Assembly (NCBI GenBank): GCA_021775965.1
Contig: JAJFGV010000105.1
Span: 1-64,000 of the forward strand
Direction: 5' to 3'
Length of the DNA stretch: 64,000 bases
From: Alphaproteobacteria bacterium
GTDB lineage: Bacteria; Pseudomonadota; Alphaproteobacteria; Micavibrionales; Micavibrionaceae
Numbering within the stretch: the stretch's first letter is position 1; every line of letters begins with the position of its first letter. The position numbers were made by a program, and so were the translations under genes. Under the pieces are notes generated by a model. It saw only the letters and a program-made list of their open reading frames with translations. It was not told the DNA's origin and searched no databases. Shown piece after piece: positions 42,518-51,359 of the stretch.

Positions 42518-43516
42518 TTGGAATTTTTGACCGATAAAAACATATCAAACCGGGTTTTAGAGTTCGATAACAACGATCTGTTGCCCCTTCTTTTTGGCGA
42601 GCACAATGCCCATTTGGGCTATCTTGAAAACAAACTGGACATCACCATTGCCGATCGCGGCAACATACTAACGCTTTCCGGCGGCAAACAGGCCGTCAAA
42701 ACTGCCGAACATGTTCTGCAATCGCTGTGGCAAAAGCTTGATGAAAATCAAAACATCGGTATTGCCGAGATTGACGCCGCCATCCGTTTCATAGAAGAAG
42801 ATAAGAAGAACGGGACATCTTTTAACAAAAAAGCCAAAGCCAATGGAAAAAAGAGCGGTAGTGAAATTTTGATCAAAACCAAGAAAAAAGACGTGGCCCC
42901 GCGCTCACCGAACCAGGCCGCCTATATCGAAGCCATTCAAAACAACGAACTGGTCTTTGGCCTCGGCCCGGCCGGCACCGGCAAAACCTATCTCGCCGTG
43001 GCTGTCGGCGTTTCCATGTATCTCGAGGGCAAGGTTGAAAAGCTGGTTTTTTGCCGTCCAGCGCTTGAAGCTGGTGAAAAACTCGGCTTCCTACCCGGCG
43101 ATATGCAGGAAAAAGTCGACCCGTATTTACGCCCAATTTATGATGCCATGCACGACATGATGCCCTGGGATACGATCATGAGCAAAATCGAGAGCGGCGA
43201 TATCGAGATCGCACCACTGGCCTTTATGCGCGGACGCACACTGTCCAATGCGTTTGTGATACTGGATGAAGCCCAAAACACTACAGCAACCCAGATGAAG
43301 ATGATCCTCACAAGAATGGGGGAATCCTCACGTATGGTAATTACCGGTGATATTACGCAAACCGACCTGCCAAATGGTATTAAATCCGGCCTGCGCGATG
43401 CCACGGAGATCCTTGAAGGCGAAGACGGCATCTCCTTTGTGACCTTCGAAAATAAGGATGTTGTCCGTCATCCACTCGTCAGCAAAATTATCAACGCTTA
43501 TGACCGACACAAATAA
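42518..43516 (+). CDS. phoH: PhoH-like ATPase (YbeZ)
   Basis: A cytosolic 332-residue PhoH-family ATPase linked to RNA metabolism and usually encoded beside ybeY. Walker A is GPAGTGKT at 150-157, with SPNQAAYIEAI before it and the Walker B region VILDEAQNTT after. The best start is a TTG at 42518 after AGCAAGGG; no ATG is suitably placed. Its 3' end overlaps ybeY by 17 nt. Confidence 0.93.
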   Translation: MEFLTDKNISNRVLEFDNNDLLPLLFGEHNAHLGYLENKLDITIADRGNILTLSGGKQAVKTAEHVLQSLWQKLDENQNIGIAEIDAAIRFIEEDKKNGTSFNKKAKANGKKSGSEILIKTKKKDVAPRSPNQAAYIEAIQNNELVFGLGPAGTGKTYLAVAVGVSMYLEGKVEKLVFCRPALEAGEKLGFLPGDMQEKVDPYLRPIYDAMHDMMPWDTIMSKIESGDIEIAPLAFMRGRTLSNAFVILDEAQNTTATQMKMILTRMGESSRMVITGDITQTDLPNGIKSGLRDATEILEGEDGISFVTFENKDVVRHPLVSKIINAYDRHK

Positions 43517-43976
43517 TTTCGAAATAGATATCGCTGTTCACGAAGAGAAATGGGAAAGCGCCCTGCCCGGCCTGTGCGACCTTACAAAGGAAGCCGTTAA
43601 CAAGACCCTGAGCCTCACTGAAACCACAGCAACTGAGATCAGCATCGTTTTTGCTAACGACACCTTCATTCAGGACCTCAACAACCGCTATCGCGGCAAG
43701 GACAAACCAACCAATGTTCTATCCTTTCCGCAAGATGACGATGACAGCCTTGGCGATATTGTTCTAGCTTTGGAGACGATTGAAAAAGAAGCCATCGATC
43801 AAAACAAGACGCTAAACGCGCATACAAAACACCTGATTGTTCACGGTACCTTGCATTTATTGGGGCTGGACCACGAAAATAAAACCGACGCCGCAGAGAT
43901 GGAAGCGCTGGAAATTAAAGTGCTTAAGGCTCTGGGCATAAAAAATCCCTATGAAATTACGCAATCCGTGCCATAA
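43500..43976 (+). CDS. ybeY: Endoribonuclease YbeY, rRNA maturation factor
   Basis: A metal-dependent RNase needed for 16S rRNA 3' processing and ribosome quality control. The 158-residue protein contains the zinc motif HGTLHLLGLDHE (HGxLHLxGxDH) and NNRYRGKDKPTNVLSFP. The ATG at 43500 is preferred over the upstream in-frame start because it gives the usual length. It overlaps phoH by 17 nt and its TAA shares one base with the corC ATG. Confidence 0.95.
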   Translation: MTDTNNFEIDIAVHEEKWESALPGLCDLTKEAVNKTLSLTETTATEISIVFANDTFIQDLNNRYRGKDKPTNVLSFPQDDDDSLGDIVLALETIEKEAIDQNKTLNAHTKHLIVHGTLHLLGLDHENKTDAAEMEALEIKVLKALGIKNPYEITQSVP

Positions 43977-44923
43977 TGAACATGTTGAAGATGACAGAAG
44001 AAAACCCAGCAGAAGCAGAAGAACCTTCGAGTATGACGCCCCTGAAGTCAGGGGATGCAGAGCACCGTCACGGCAACGGCAATGGCCACAAATCTTTTCT
44101 CAATCGTATCGTCAACAGCCTGAAGGGCAAGTCAGACACCAGCCTGCGCGAAACCCTTGAAGAATATATCGAGGAAGAGCCAGAAGACAGCGCGCCCGAT
44201 TCCGTTTCCGCCCATGAAAAAGCTCTGCTCGCAAATATCCTGAAGCTACGCGACCTTAAAGTGGTCGATGTTATGATTCCGCGCGCCGATATTGTTTCGA
44301 TTGAAGTCGGCACCACACAAAAAGAGCTTCTTGAGCTATTGGCCGAAAAACAACACAGCCGCCTGCCTGTTTACAAGGAAACGCTGGACCATGTTCTGGG
44401 CACTATTCATATCAAGGATATCCTTGCCACACTGGCCAAGGGTGAAAAGGTCAAAGTTAATAAGCTGGTCCGCGACATTCCAATTGTTTCCCCGTCCATG
44501 CATGCCCTCGATCTGCTGCTGCAAATGCGCGAAAGCCGCAAGCACATGGCGCTGGTTGTTGATGAGTTCGGCGGCATTGACGGGCTCGTTGCCATTGGTG
44601 ATGTCATTGAAGCCATTGTCGGTGAAATTGATGATGAATACGACCCTGATGATACACCGCAATTGATCCAAAGCCCGGATGGCTCGGTTCTGGCTGATGC
44701 CCGCGTTGATATTGAAGAGTTCGAAGAAAAATACGGACGCTTATTATCTGACGAAGACCGCGAAGAAAGCGACACGCTGGGTGGTCTGGTCTTTGCGCTG
44801 GCCGGCCGCATCCCGGGCCGCGGCGAGGTCCTAAAGCATGAAAATGGCATGGTGTTTGAAGTGCTGGATGCCGGCCCGCGCCACATCAATCAAATCCGTA
44901 TCCGTAATATACCTACGGCCTAA
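43976..44923 (+). CDS. corC: CBS-domain protein of the CorC/HlyC family
   Basis: A 315-residue soluble member of the CorC/TlyC family. The N-terminus is disordered and polar (about residues 1-60), followed by the conserved LKLRDLKVVDVMIPRADIVSIE lead into two CBS motifs, and a C-terminal CorC_HlyC transporter-associated domain (VEEFEEKYGRLLSDED...GRIPGRGEVL). It lacks the DUF21 membrane domain. It is translationally coupled to ybeY, and lnt follows 20 nt later, the standard order in alphaproteobacteria. Confidence 0.93.
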   Translation: MNMLKMTEENPAEAEEPSSMTPLKSGDAEHRHGNGNGHKSFLNRIVNSLKGKSDTSLRETLEEYIEEEPEDSAPDSVSAHEKALLANILKLRDLKVVDVMIPRADIVSIEVGTTQKELLELLAEKQHSRLPVYKETLDHVLGTIHIKDILATLAKGEKVKVNKLVRDIPIVSPSMHALDLLLQMRESRKHMALVVDEFGGIDGLVAIGDVIEAIVGEIDDEYDPDDTPQLIQSPDGSVLADARVDIEEFEEKYGRLLSDEDREESDTLGGLVFALAGRIPGRGEVLKHENGMVFEVLDAGPRHINQIRIRNIPTA

Positions 44924-44943
44924 TCCGTGCTTATAATGCCCGC

Positions 44944-46485
44944 ATGGATATAAACGCCATTAAAAACGGTCCGCATTCATTCCTGCCGCGCATGGCAGAA
45001 TGCTTAGTGCTGGGTGCTATATCCGCTGCCTCGATGGCCCCGATGAATTACTGGTTCGTGCTTTTTGCCGGACTGGGCCTGTTCTACATTATCCTGTCAC
45101 AAAGCACGTCGCCGCTACATTCCTTTGCCTGGGGCTGGGCCTTTGGCGCCGGTTATTTTATCGCGAGCCTGTCATGGATCGGCAATGCGCTTTTAATCGA
45201 TGGCAATCCCTATCTCTGGGCATGGCCGCTGGCAGTTGTCGGGTTTCAAAGTGCGCTGGCCTTTTTCCCAGCCTTTGCCTGCCTGGCCATTCATTACACA
45301 TGCAAGCTCAAAACTTTTGGTGGGTTTCTTGGCTTTGTTGGTTTGTTGGCGCTATCGGAATGGTTGCGGGGCCATATCTTCACAGGATTCCCATGGAATC
45401 TTTACGCCTATAGCTGGGTTGATATCCTACCCATCGTACAGGTTGTTTCCTTTAGCAACGCCTATTTTCTAACCCTGCTAACGATATTCTGGATGGCGTT
45501 ACCGGGCTTTCTTTACCTATCGGGCCAAACACGAAAAAACAAAGTCATTATAACCACTCTCGCTCTAGCTTCATTTGTGGCTTGTTACGGGTACGGATCA
45601 TGGCGGCTGCAAACCCATGACACCACATATCATGAAAATATTTCCCTGCGCATTGTCCAGCCCAATATCGCGCAGGCGGACAAATGGAACCGCGCAAAAA
45701 TGGTGAACCATTATTATAAGCATCTTGGTTTGTCGCAACCTGATGGCTCGGAAGAAAAGACAACCTATATTATCTGGCCAGAAACAACATTAAGCGAATG
45801 GTTCATGAAAGATCGTTCTTCGTTATTGGCATTACAAAACACGCTGGCCTCCTATCCCGGCAACGCTTATTTAATGTCCGGAGTCTTGCGTTACATTCCC
45901 GAACCAAAATCATATTTCAATTCATTTCTTATGATCGACAAACAAGGAGACGTGCTCCAGAGCTACGATAAATCACACCTTGTCCCTTTCGGTGAATATA
46001 TGCCTTACCAAAAATGGATTCCCTTTGGGCCCGTTTCCAAATTTACCGGGCTCAAACCGGGTGACGGTATTCAAAGCTTCGAAACCCCTGAAGGTCTGAA
46101 ATATAGTCCACTAATCTGCTACGAAATTATTTTCCCCGGCAAAACCATCAACCGCACAGAAGAAAAGCCCGACATCATAATCAATGTCACCAATGATTCG
46201 TGGTACGGCGTGAGCGGCGGCCCTTATCAACATTTTATCCACGCTGTTTTCAGAGCCGTGGAAGAAGGAATCCCGGTTGCTAGATCCGCAAACACGGGCT
46301 TTTCCGGCCTTATAGACCCATTTGGCCGTATTCTGTACCAATCTGGTCTTTTTCAAGAAAACTCGAAAAGCCTTTTACTCCCCAGAAAAACCAGCGTTTT
46401 TCGAAAGAATGCCATCTTCGAGAATGCAATTTTTTTCGCTTTGGTGTTCACTTTTGCCTTGTGTGGAGTGGTAAAAAGGCGTTGA
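44944..46485 (+). CDS. lnt: Apolipoprotein N-acyltransferase
   Basis: An inner-membrane enzyme that adds the third acyl chain to lipoproteins. The 513 residues comprise N-terminal helices to about 215 and a nitrilase-like periplasmic domain with the catalytic triad Glu280 (WPETT), Lys343 (YDKSHLVPFGEYMP) and Cys392 (LICYEIIFP). A final helix lies near 490-508. Complete and apparently functional. Confidence 0.95.
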   Translation: MDINAIKNGPHSFLPRMAECLVLGAISAASMAPMNYWFVLFAGLGLFYIILSQSTSPLHSFAWGWAFGAGYFIASLSWIGNALLIDGNPYLWAWPLAVVGFQSALAFFPAFACLAIHYTCKLKTFGGFLGFVGLLALSEWLRGHIFTGFPWNLYAYSWVDILPIVQVVSFSNAYFLTLLTIFWMALPGFLYLSGQTRKNKVIITTLALASFVACYGYGSWRLQTHDTTYHENISLRIVQPNIAQADKWNRAKMVNHYYKHLGLSQPDGSEEKTTYIIWPETTLSEWFMKDRSSLLALQNTLASYPGNAYLMSGVLRYIPEPKSYFNSFLMIDKQGDVLQSYDKSHLVPFGEYMPYQKWIPFGPVSKFTGLKPGDGIQSFETPEGLKYSPLICYEIIFPGKTINRTEEKPDIIINVTNDSWYGVSGGPYQHFIHAVFRAVEEGIPVARSANTGFSGLIDPFGRILYQSGLFQENSKSLLLPRKTSVFRKNAIFENAIFFALVFTFALCGVVKRR

Positions 46486-46650
46486 TTTACACGCAATGCT
46501 TGAATTTTTTAAAAAGCATCATACTTAAGGTTAGTTGCATGCCTTGGTAATCATACTGTATTGCTGGGCGTGCGCTCTGGCGTTAGAGGTAGGTTGCAGA
46601 TACTAGCTTCGCTGCATAAAGCCGCAAATGTTTAGTGGGAACGAGTAAAA

Positions 46651-47091
46651 ATGGCCGGTAAACCACCAAGAAAAACCAAAGGGACACCCGATCCTGTCGA
46701 TGTCCATGTTGGACAGCGCCTGCGTGTGCGCCGTTCATTACAAGGTATGAGTCAAGAAAAACTGGCCGGTCAAATCAACCTGACATTCCAGCAAATTCAA
46801 AAATATGAACGCGGCACAAACAGAATCAGCGCCGGACGCCTTTACCAGTTCAGCAAAATCCTTGATGTCCCTGTTAGTTATTTCTATGAACAATTTGGAG
46901 GAACTTCTGATTCAGCCACCATGGCACATGGGTTTTCAGATAATGAGCAGGATGAATTTGGCGGTGAAGACGTCATGCAAAAGAAAGAGACGCTCGACCT
47001 GATCAAAATCTACTACGCCATTAAAGAGCCCGAGAAGCGTAAAAATATCGTCAAATTTATTAAATCCATGGCCGATAGCACAGATACTTAG
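46651..47091 (+). CDS. XRE-family helix-turn-helix regulator
   Basis: The 146-residue protein has an HTH_3 domain at about residues 19-75 (VGQRLRVRRSLQGMSQEKLA, FQQIQKYERGTNRISAGRLY, then FSKILDVPVSYFYE). A polar C-terminal half ends in a helical segment. Its place just before metK is conserved in many alphaproteobacteria. An ACGAG-type ribosome binding site precedes the ATG. Targets are unknown. Confidence 0.92.
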   Translation: MAGKPPRKTKGTPDPVDVHVGQRLRVRRSLQGMSQEKLAGQINLTFQQIQKYERGTNRISAGRLYQFSKILDVPVSYFYEQFGGTSDSATMAHGFSDNEQDEFGGEDVMQKKETLDLIKIYYAIKEPEKRKNIVKFIKSMADSTDT

Positions 47092-47210
47092 GGCAAAAGC
47101 CTCAAATAATGGCGAATTATCCTTGAACACATATCGCTTTGCGACTAACCTTCCTCATTGTTTCATAATATGAATATATTGTTATCACCCGTATGATGGG
47201 AGTTTAAGCC

Positions 47211-48440
47211 ATGCCAGGACAAGCTATGCAAAAACAACAGTCACAACCAGGACAAGAAGCCAGCCACGATCTCAAAGATTATATCTTCACAAGCGAATCC
47301 GTTTCGGAAGGACATCCGGACAAGGTATGCGATCGTGTATCAGACGCTGTTGTTGATTTATATCTAGGCGCAGACCCCCAATCACGTGTCGCCGTCGAAA
47401 CAATGGTGACAACTGACGCTGTCATTATTGCCGGTGAAACACGCGGGCCGGACTCAATTACGCATGACGACATCGAACGTGTCGCCCGTGAAGCCATCAA
47501 ATCAATCGGCTATGAGCAAGAAGGCTTTCACTGGAAAACAGTCAATGTCGACGTCAAAGTTCACAAACAATCCGTTGATATCGCACAAGGCGTTGATGCT
47601 GGAACCGGCATAGACACCAACGAAGGCGCCGGCGATCAGGGTATTATGTTTGGCTATGCCTGCCGCGAAACGGATGTCTTGATGCCTGCTGCCATCCATT
47701 ACTCACACGCCATCCTCCAGGCGCTGGCCGAAGCCCGCCGCGCCGGTGAAATAAAAGGCATTGAGCCAGATTCAAAATCGCAAGTGACGCTGGAGTACAA
47801 AAACGACATGCCCGTCCGTGCAACATCAGTTGTAGTTTCAACCCAACACGCCGATGGCCTGAGCCAAGAAGAAGTAAAAGAAATCGTCCGCCCTTACGTT
47901 GAAAAAGTTTTACCCGAAGGCTGGATGTGTCCCGAAGAAGAATTCTACGTCAACCCGACAGGACGCTTTGTGATTGGTGGCCCGGTTGGTGATTGTGGTT
48001 TGACGGGTCGTAAAATTATCGTCGACACTTACGGCGGCGCAGCCCCACATGGTGGTGGTGCGTTCTCCGGCAAAGATCCAACAAAAGTTGATCGCTCGGC
48101 CGCTTACGTTGCGCGCTACCTGGCCAAAAATGTTGTCGCTGCCGGTTATGCCGAAGGCTGCACCATTCAACTGGCTTATGCGATTGGTGTTTCCAAACCG
48201 CTGTCAGTTTATCTCAACACCCACGGCACAGGCACCGCGCCGGAAGAAGAGCTGATCAAGGCCCTACAGGAACTGGTTGATCTTTCACCCGGCGGCATTC
48301 GCAAACACCTGAACCTCCATCGTCCGATTTATGAACGCACCGCAGCTTACGGACATTTTGGCCGCCAGCCGGAAGCTGATGGCGGCTTTTCGTGGGAAAA
48401 AACCGACCTTGTTGAGTCCTTGCAGAAAATCGTTGGCTGA
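47211..48440 (+). CDS. metK: S-adenosylmethionine synthetase
   Basis: Makes SAM from methionine and ATP in the cytosol. The 409-residue length is slightly above the usual 385-400 because of a Gln-rich N-terminal extension of about 20 residues. Signatures are [16 protein letters not shown], the ATP motif [12 protein letters not shown], and [19 protein letters not shown]. The 119-bp leader shows no SAM riboswitch that I recognise. trmB begins inside its last codons. Confidence 0.96.
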   Translation: MPGQAMQKQQSQPGQEASHDLKDYIFTSESVSEGHPDKVCDRVSDAVVDLYLGADPQSRVAVETMVTTDAVIIAGETRGPDSITHDDIERVAREAIKSIGYEQEGFHWKTVNVDVKVHKQSVDIAQGVDAGTGIDTNEGAGDQGIMFGYACRETDVLMPAAIHYSHAILQALAEARRAGEIKGIEPDSKSQVTLEYKNDMPVRATSVVVSTQHADGLSQEEVKEIVRPYVEKVLPEGWMCPEEEFYVNPTGRFVIGGPVGDCGLTGRKIIVDTYGGAAPHGGGAFSGKDPTKVDRSAAYVARYLAKNVVAAGYAEGCTIQLAYAIGVSKPLSVYLNTHGTGTAPEEELIKALQELVDLSPGGIRKHLNLHRPIYERTAAYGHFGRQPEADGGFSWEKTDLVESLQKIVG

Positions 48441-49122
48441 GCAGCCGGAACATCAACAACGCCGACTCTATGGACGCCGTCAAAGCCGCCCGCTAAATAC
48501 GCAGAGGCAGGAGGCATTTGATACGCTGATGCCCAGGATTCAGATTGAACTTACCCCTGCTCTCGACCCGAAATCCTTATTCTCAAAGCCAAAATCCGAG
48601 CACTGGCTAGAGATTGGCTTTGGCAATGGCGAACACCTCGCCGCGCTGATGGCAGCCCATCCTGAAAACGGCTATATCGGCGTTGAGCCTTATATCAACG
48701 GCATGGCGGCTTTCCTCAAAGACATCAAAGACGAACCATGTGACAACATCCGCGTATTAATGGATGATGCGATCCTGCTCTGTGAAAATCTGATCGATGA
48801 CTGCCTTGATGGCATTTATGTGCTCAATCCCGACCCCTGGCCAAAAACCCGGCATCACAAACGCCGGATCATCAGCCGCGATAATCTTGATATCTTTACC
48901 CGCATTTTAAAACCCGGCGGCCAATTAATCATGAGCACCGATGTCGATGGCCTCGCTGAATGGATGGTCACGCAAAGCTCTATCCACCCTGCCTTTGAAT
49001 GGACGGCCCAAAGCGCCGATGACTGGCGCAAAACCCCCGAAAACTGGATTACCACGCGCTATGAAACAAAAGGCGCAAAAGGGGCAAGCAGGATGAGTTA
49101 CTTGATTTTTCAGCGAAATTAA
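48433..49122 (+). CDS. trmB: tRNA (guanine-N7)-methyltransferase
   Basis: A SAM-dependent enzyme that makes m7G46 in tRNA. The 229-residue protein has [14 protein letters not shown] (motif I) and the family signature [17 protein letters not shown]. The family-typical opening RRLYGRRQ comes 9 codons after a TTG at 48433, which overlaps metK by 8 nt; that TTG is taken as the start. The longer upstream frame inside metK is rejected. Confidence 0.93.
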   Translation: MAEQPEHQQRRLYGRRQSRPLNTQRQEAFDTLMPRIQIELTPALDPKSLFSKPKSEHWLEIGFGNGEHLAALMAAHPENGYIGVEPYINGMAAFLKDIKDEPCDNIRVLMDDAILLCENLIDDCLDGIYVLNPDPWPKTRHHKRRIISRDNLDIFTRILKPGGQLIMSTDVDGLAEWMVTQSSIHPAFEWTAQSADDWRKTPENWITTRYETKGAKGASRMSYLIFQRN

Positions 49123-49130
49123 CAAAAAGC

Positions 49131-49159
49131 TTGCCAAATTCTGCTGGCATGCCTATATT
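49131..49159 (+). promoter_or_regulatory. Putative sigma-70 promoter of the rimP-nusA-infB operon
   Basis: TTGCCA (49131-49136), a 17-nt spacer and TATATT (49154-49159). The predicted start is near 49166, upstream of the hairpin at 49184-49216. Confidence 0.65.
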
Positions 49160-49183
49160 CCACACAAATAAACCCGGACTGTA

Positions 49184-49216
49184 AGGGTGGGCTCATAAAG
49201 AGGCCCGCCTTTTTTA
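49184..49216 (+). terminator. Terminator/attenuator in the rimP leader
   Basis: The GGTGGGCT/GGCCCGCC-type stem (one T-G wobble and a small asymmetry) is followed by TTTTTT. It lies between the putative operon promoter and rimP, so it may act as an attenuator as well as terminating trmB. Confidence 0.75.
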
Positions 49217-49247
49217 TTGGCCAAAAGGGAAAAAGAGCCGGAAGAAT

Positions 49248-49745
49248 ATGAAAGCAACGCCACAAGAGAACAGAATAACGGAAATAGTCGCTCCGGTGAT
49301 TAAAGATCTGGGCTACGGACTGGTTTGCGTCAAAATTGTTGGTGATAGCGGTAACCAGACTGTACGAATTATGGCTGAGAACATAGAAACAAAACGCCTG
49401 GGCATTAATGATTGCACCAAGATAAGCAAAGCCGTTTCAGCCATTTTGGATGTCGAAGATCCAATCAGCAGCGCCTATAACCTTGAGGTTAGCTCACCTG
49501 GCATTGATCGACCACTAATCAAAGAACAAGATTTTGAAGAATATTCCGGCTTTGAAGCCAAACTGGAAACGATGACACCAACCGAGACCGGCCAAAAACG
49601 TTTCCGCGGCAAACTAAAAGGAATGAAAGACAGCATGGTTTTAATTGATACCGATGACGGAGAAATAGAAATCCCCTTCGGGTCATTAAGCAAAGCGAAA
49701 CTGGTTTTAACCGATGAACTAATCAAAGCGACAGCGCAGATCTAG
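49248..49745 (+). CDS. rimP: Ribosome maturation factor RimP
   Basis: A 165-residue factor for 30S subunit assembly. The N-terminal domain reads IVAPVIKDLGYGLVCVKI...TVRIMAE, with the conserved YNLEVSSPGIDRPL; the C-terminal SH3-like domain ends AKLVL. It is the first gene of the translation operon, and nusA starts 18 nt downstream with an AGAGGAACG ribosome binding site. Confidence 0.94.
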   Translation: MKATPQENRITEIVAPVIKDLGYGLVCVKIVGDSGNQTVRIMAENIETKRLGINDCTKISKAVSAILDVEDPISSAYNLEVSSPGIDRPLIKEQDFEEYSGFEAKLETMTPTETGQKRFRGKLKGMKDSMVLIDTDDGEIEIPFGSLSKAKLVLTDELIKATAQI

Positions 49746-49763
49746 AGAAAGAGGAACGTAAAG

Positions 49764-51347
49764 ATGGAACTGTTACAAGTAGCCGATACCGTAGCGAGAG
49801 AAAAAAATATTGACCGTGAGATTGTTATCTCGGCCATGGAGGAAGCCATTCAAAAAGCTGGCCGCTCCAAATACGGCCATGAGCAAGACATTCGCGCCGT
49901 CATTGATCGCAAGTCAGGCGAGATTACACTCAAACGCTATCGCGAAGTGATCGAAAACGAAGAAGAAATTGAAAACGAAGTGGCACAGCTTACCGTTGAA
50001 CAAGCGCAGAAAATTAAACCCGGCTCTGCCATCGGTGATTTCCTGATCGATGATCTGCCACCACTTGATTTTGGCCGCATCGCGGCGCAAACCGCCAAAC
50101 AGGTTATCATGCAAAAAGTGCGCGAAGCCGAACGCGCCCGCCAATACGAAGAATTCAAAGATCGCGTTGGTGAGGTTATCAACGGCGCGGTTAAACGTGT
50201 TGAATACGGCAATGCCACGATCGATGTTCAGGGCCGCGCCGAAGCGCTTCTTCGTCGTGACGAAGCCCTGCCGCGCGAGCATTTCAACAACAATGACCGC
50301 GTTCGCGCCATTATCTATGAGGTGCGTGAAGAAGCCCGCGGACCACAGATATTCCTGTCACGGACTCACCCCGAATTTATGGCCAAGCTGTTCACACAGG
50401 AAGTGCCGGAAATTTATGATGGTATTATTGAGATCAAAGGCGTTGCCCGCGATGCCGGTAGCCGTGCCAAAATTGCCGTCTCCTCGAAAGACAGCTCTAT
50501 CGACCCTGTCGGCGCTTGTGTTGGTATGCGCGGTAGTCGCGTGCAAGCCGTTGTGAATGAATTGTCAGGCGAAAAAATTGACATTGTTCCATGGTCTGAC
50601 GATGTGGCGACTTTCGTTGTGAATGCCCTGCAGCCTGCGGCTGTTGCCAAGGTTGTCCTCGACGAAGACACCAAGCGTATGGACGTCGTTGTGCCTGATG
50701 AGCAGCTGAGCCTGGCCATTGGCCGTCGTGGACAAAATGTTCGCCTGGCGTCAATCCTGACAGGTTGGGATATTGACATCATGACCGAAGCCGAGGAATC
50801 CGAGCGCCGCGCGCAAGAATTCGCAACCCGTTCAGAGCTATTCAAGGAAGCCATGGATGTTGATGATGTTATTTCTCATCTGTTGGTTGCTGAAGGATTT
50901 TCAAAAATCGAGGAAATCGTCGACACACCTGTTGAAGAACTGAACCAGATCGAAGGCTTTGAAGAAGAACTGTCTCAGGAACTTCAAAACCGCGCTATAT
51001 CCTTCCTCGAAGAAAAAGAAAAAGAGCTGCAGAAAAAACAGGAAGAACTTGGCATTCAGGATGATCTGATTACGCTTGAAGGACTAACACCTGCACAGGC
51101 ATTGCTACTGGGCGAGAATGAAATCAAAACCCGCGATGACCTTGCTGACCTTGCTGGCGATGAATTAATCGACATTCTTGGCGTTGGCAAGATTACATCA
51201 AAAGCTGCCGATGATCTGATCATGAAGGCCAGAGCGCACTGGTTTGCCGACGAAGACAAAGCGGCTGAAGAAGCGGCCGCAGCCGAAGCGCTGGAAAACA
51301 CTGAAGATGAGGCTGCCTTGCCCGAAGCAAAGGCGGCTGGTGAATAA
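49764..51347 (+). CDS. nusA: Transcription termination/antitermination factor NusA
   Basis: A 527-residue RNA polymerase-binding factor. It has an N-terminal domain (VAREKNIDREIVISAMEEAI), an S1 domain (about 135-200), two KH domains (GACVGMRGSRVQAVVNEL...VVPDEQLSLAIGRRGQNVRLA), and two C-terminal helix-hairpin-helix repeats (about 365-490) as in other proteobacteria. The tail is Ala/Glu-rich. infB starts 12 nt after it. The ylxR (DUF448) gene usually found between nusA and infB in alphaproteobacteria is absent. Confidence 0.96.
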   Translation: MELLQVADTVAREKNIDREIVISAMEEAIQKAGRSKYGHEQDIRAVIDRKSGEITLKRYREVIENEEEIENEVAQLTVEQAQKIKPGSAIGDFLIDDLPPLDFGRIAAQTAKQVIMQKVREAERARQYEEFKDRVGEVINGAVKRVEYGNATIDVQGRAEALLRRDEALPREHFNNNDRVRAIIYEVREEARGPQIFLSRTHPEFMAKLFTQEVPEIYDGIIEIKGVARDAGSRAKIAVSSKDSSIDPVGACVGMRGSRVQAVVNELSGEKIDIVPWSDDVATFVVNALQPAAVAKVVLDEDTKRMDVVVPDEQLSLAIGRRGQNVRLASILTGWDIDIMTEAEESERRAQEFATRSELFKEAMDVDDVISHLLVAEGFSKIEEIVDTPVEELNQIEGFEEELSQELQNRAISFLEEKEKELQKKQEELGIQDDLITLEGLTPAQALLLGENEIKTRDDLADLAGDELIDILGVGKITSKAADDLIMKARAHWFADEDKAAEEAAAAEALENTEDEAALPEAKAAGE

Positions 51348-51359
51348 ACTGGACAAAAT

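Noticed and set aside
47092-47210. Possible SAM riboswitch upstream of metK
   Set aside because: I compared the leader by eye with what I remember of the SAM-II and SAM/SAH motifs and found no matching conserved core; only a small CGCTTTGCG hairpin is present.
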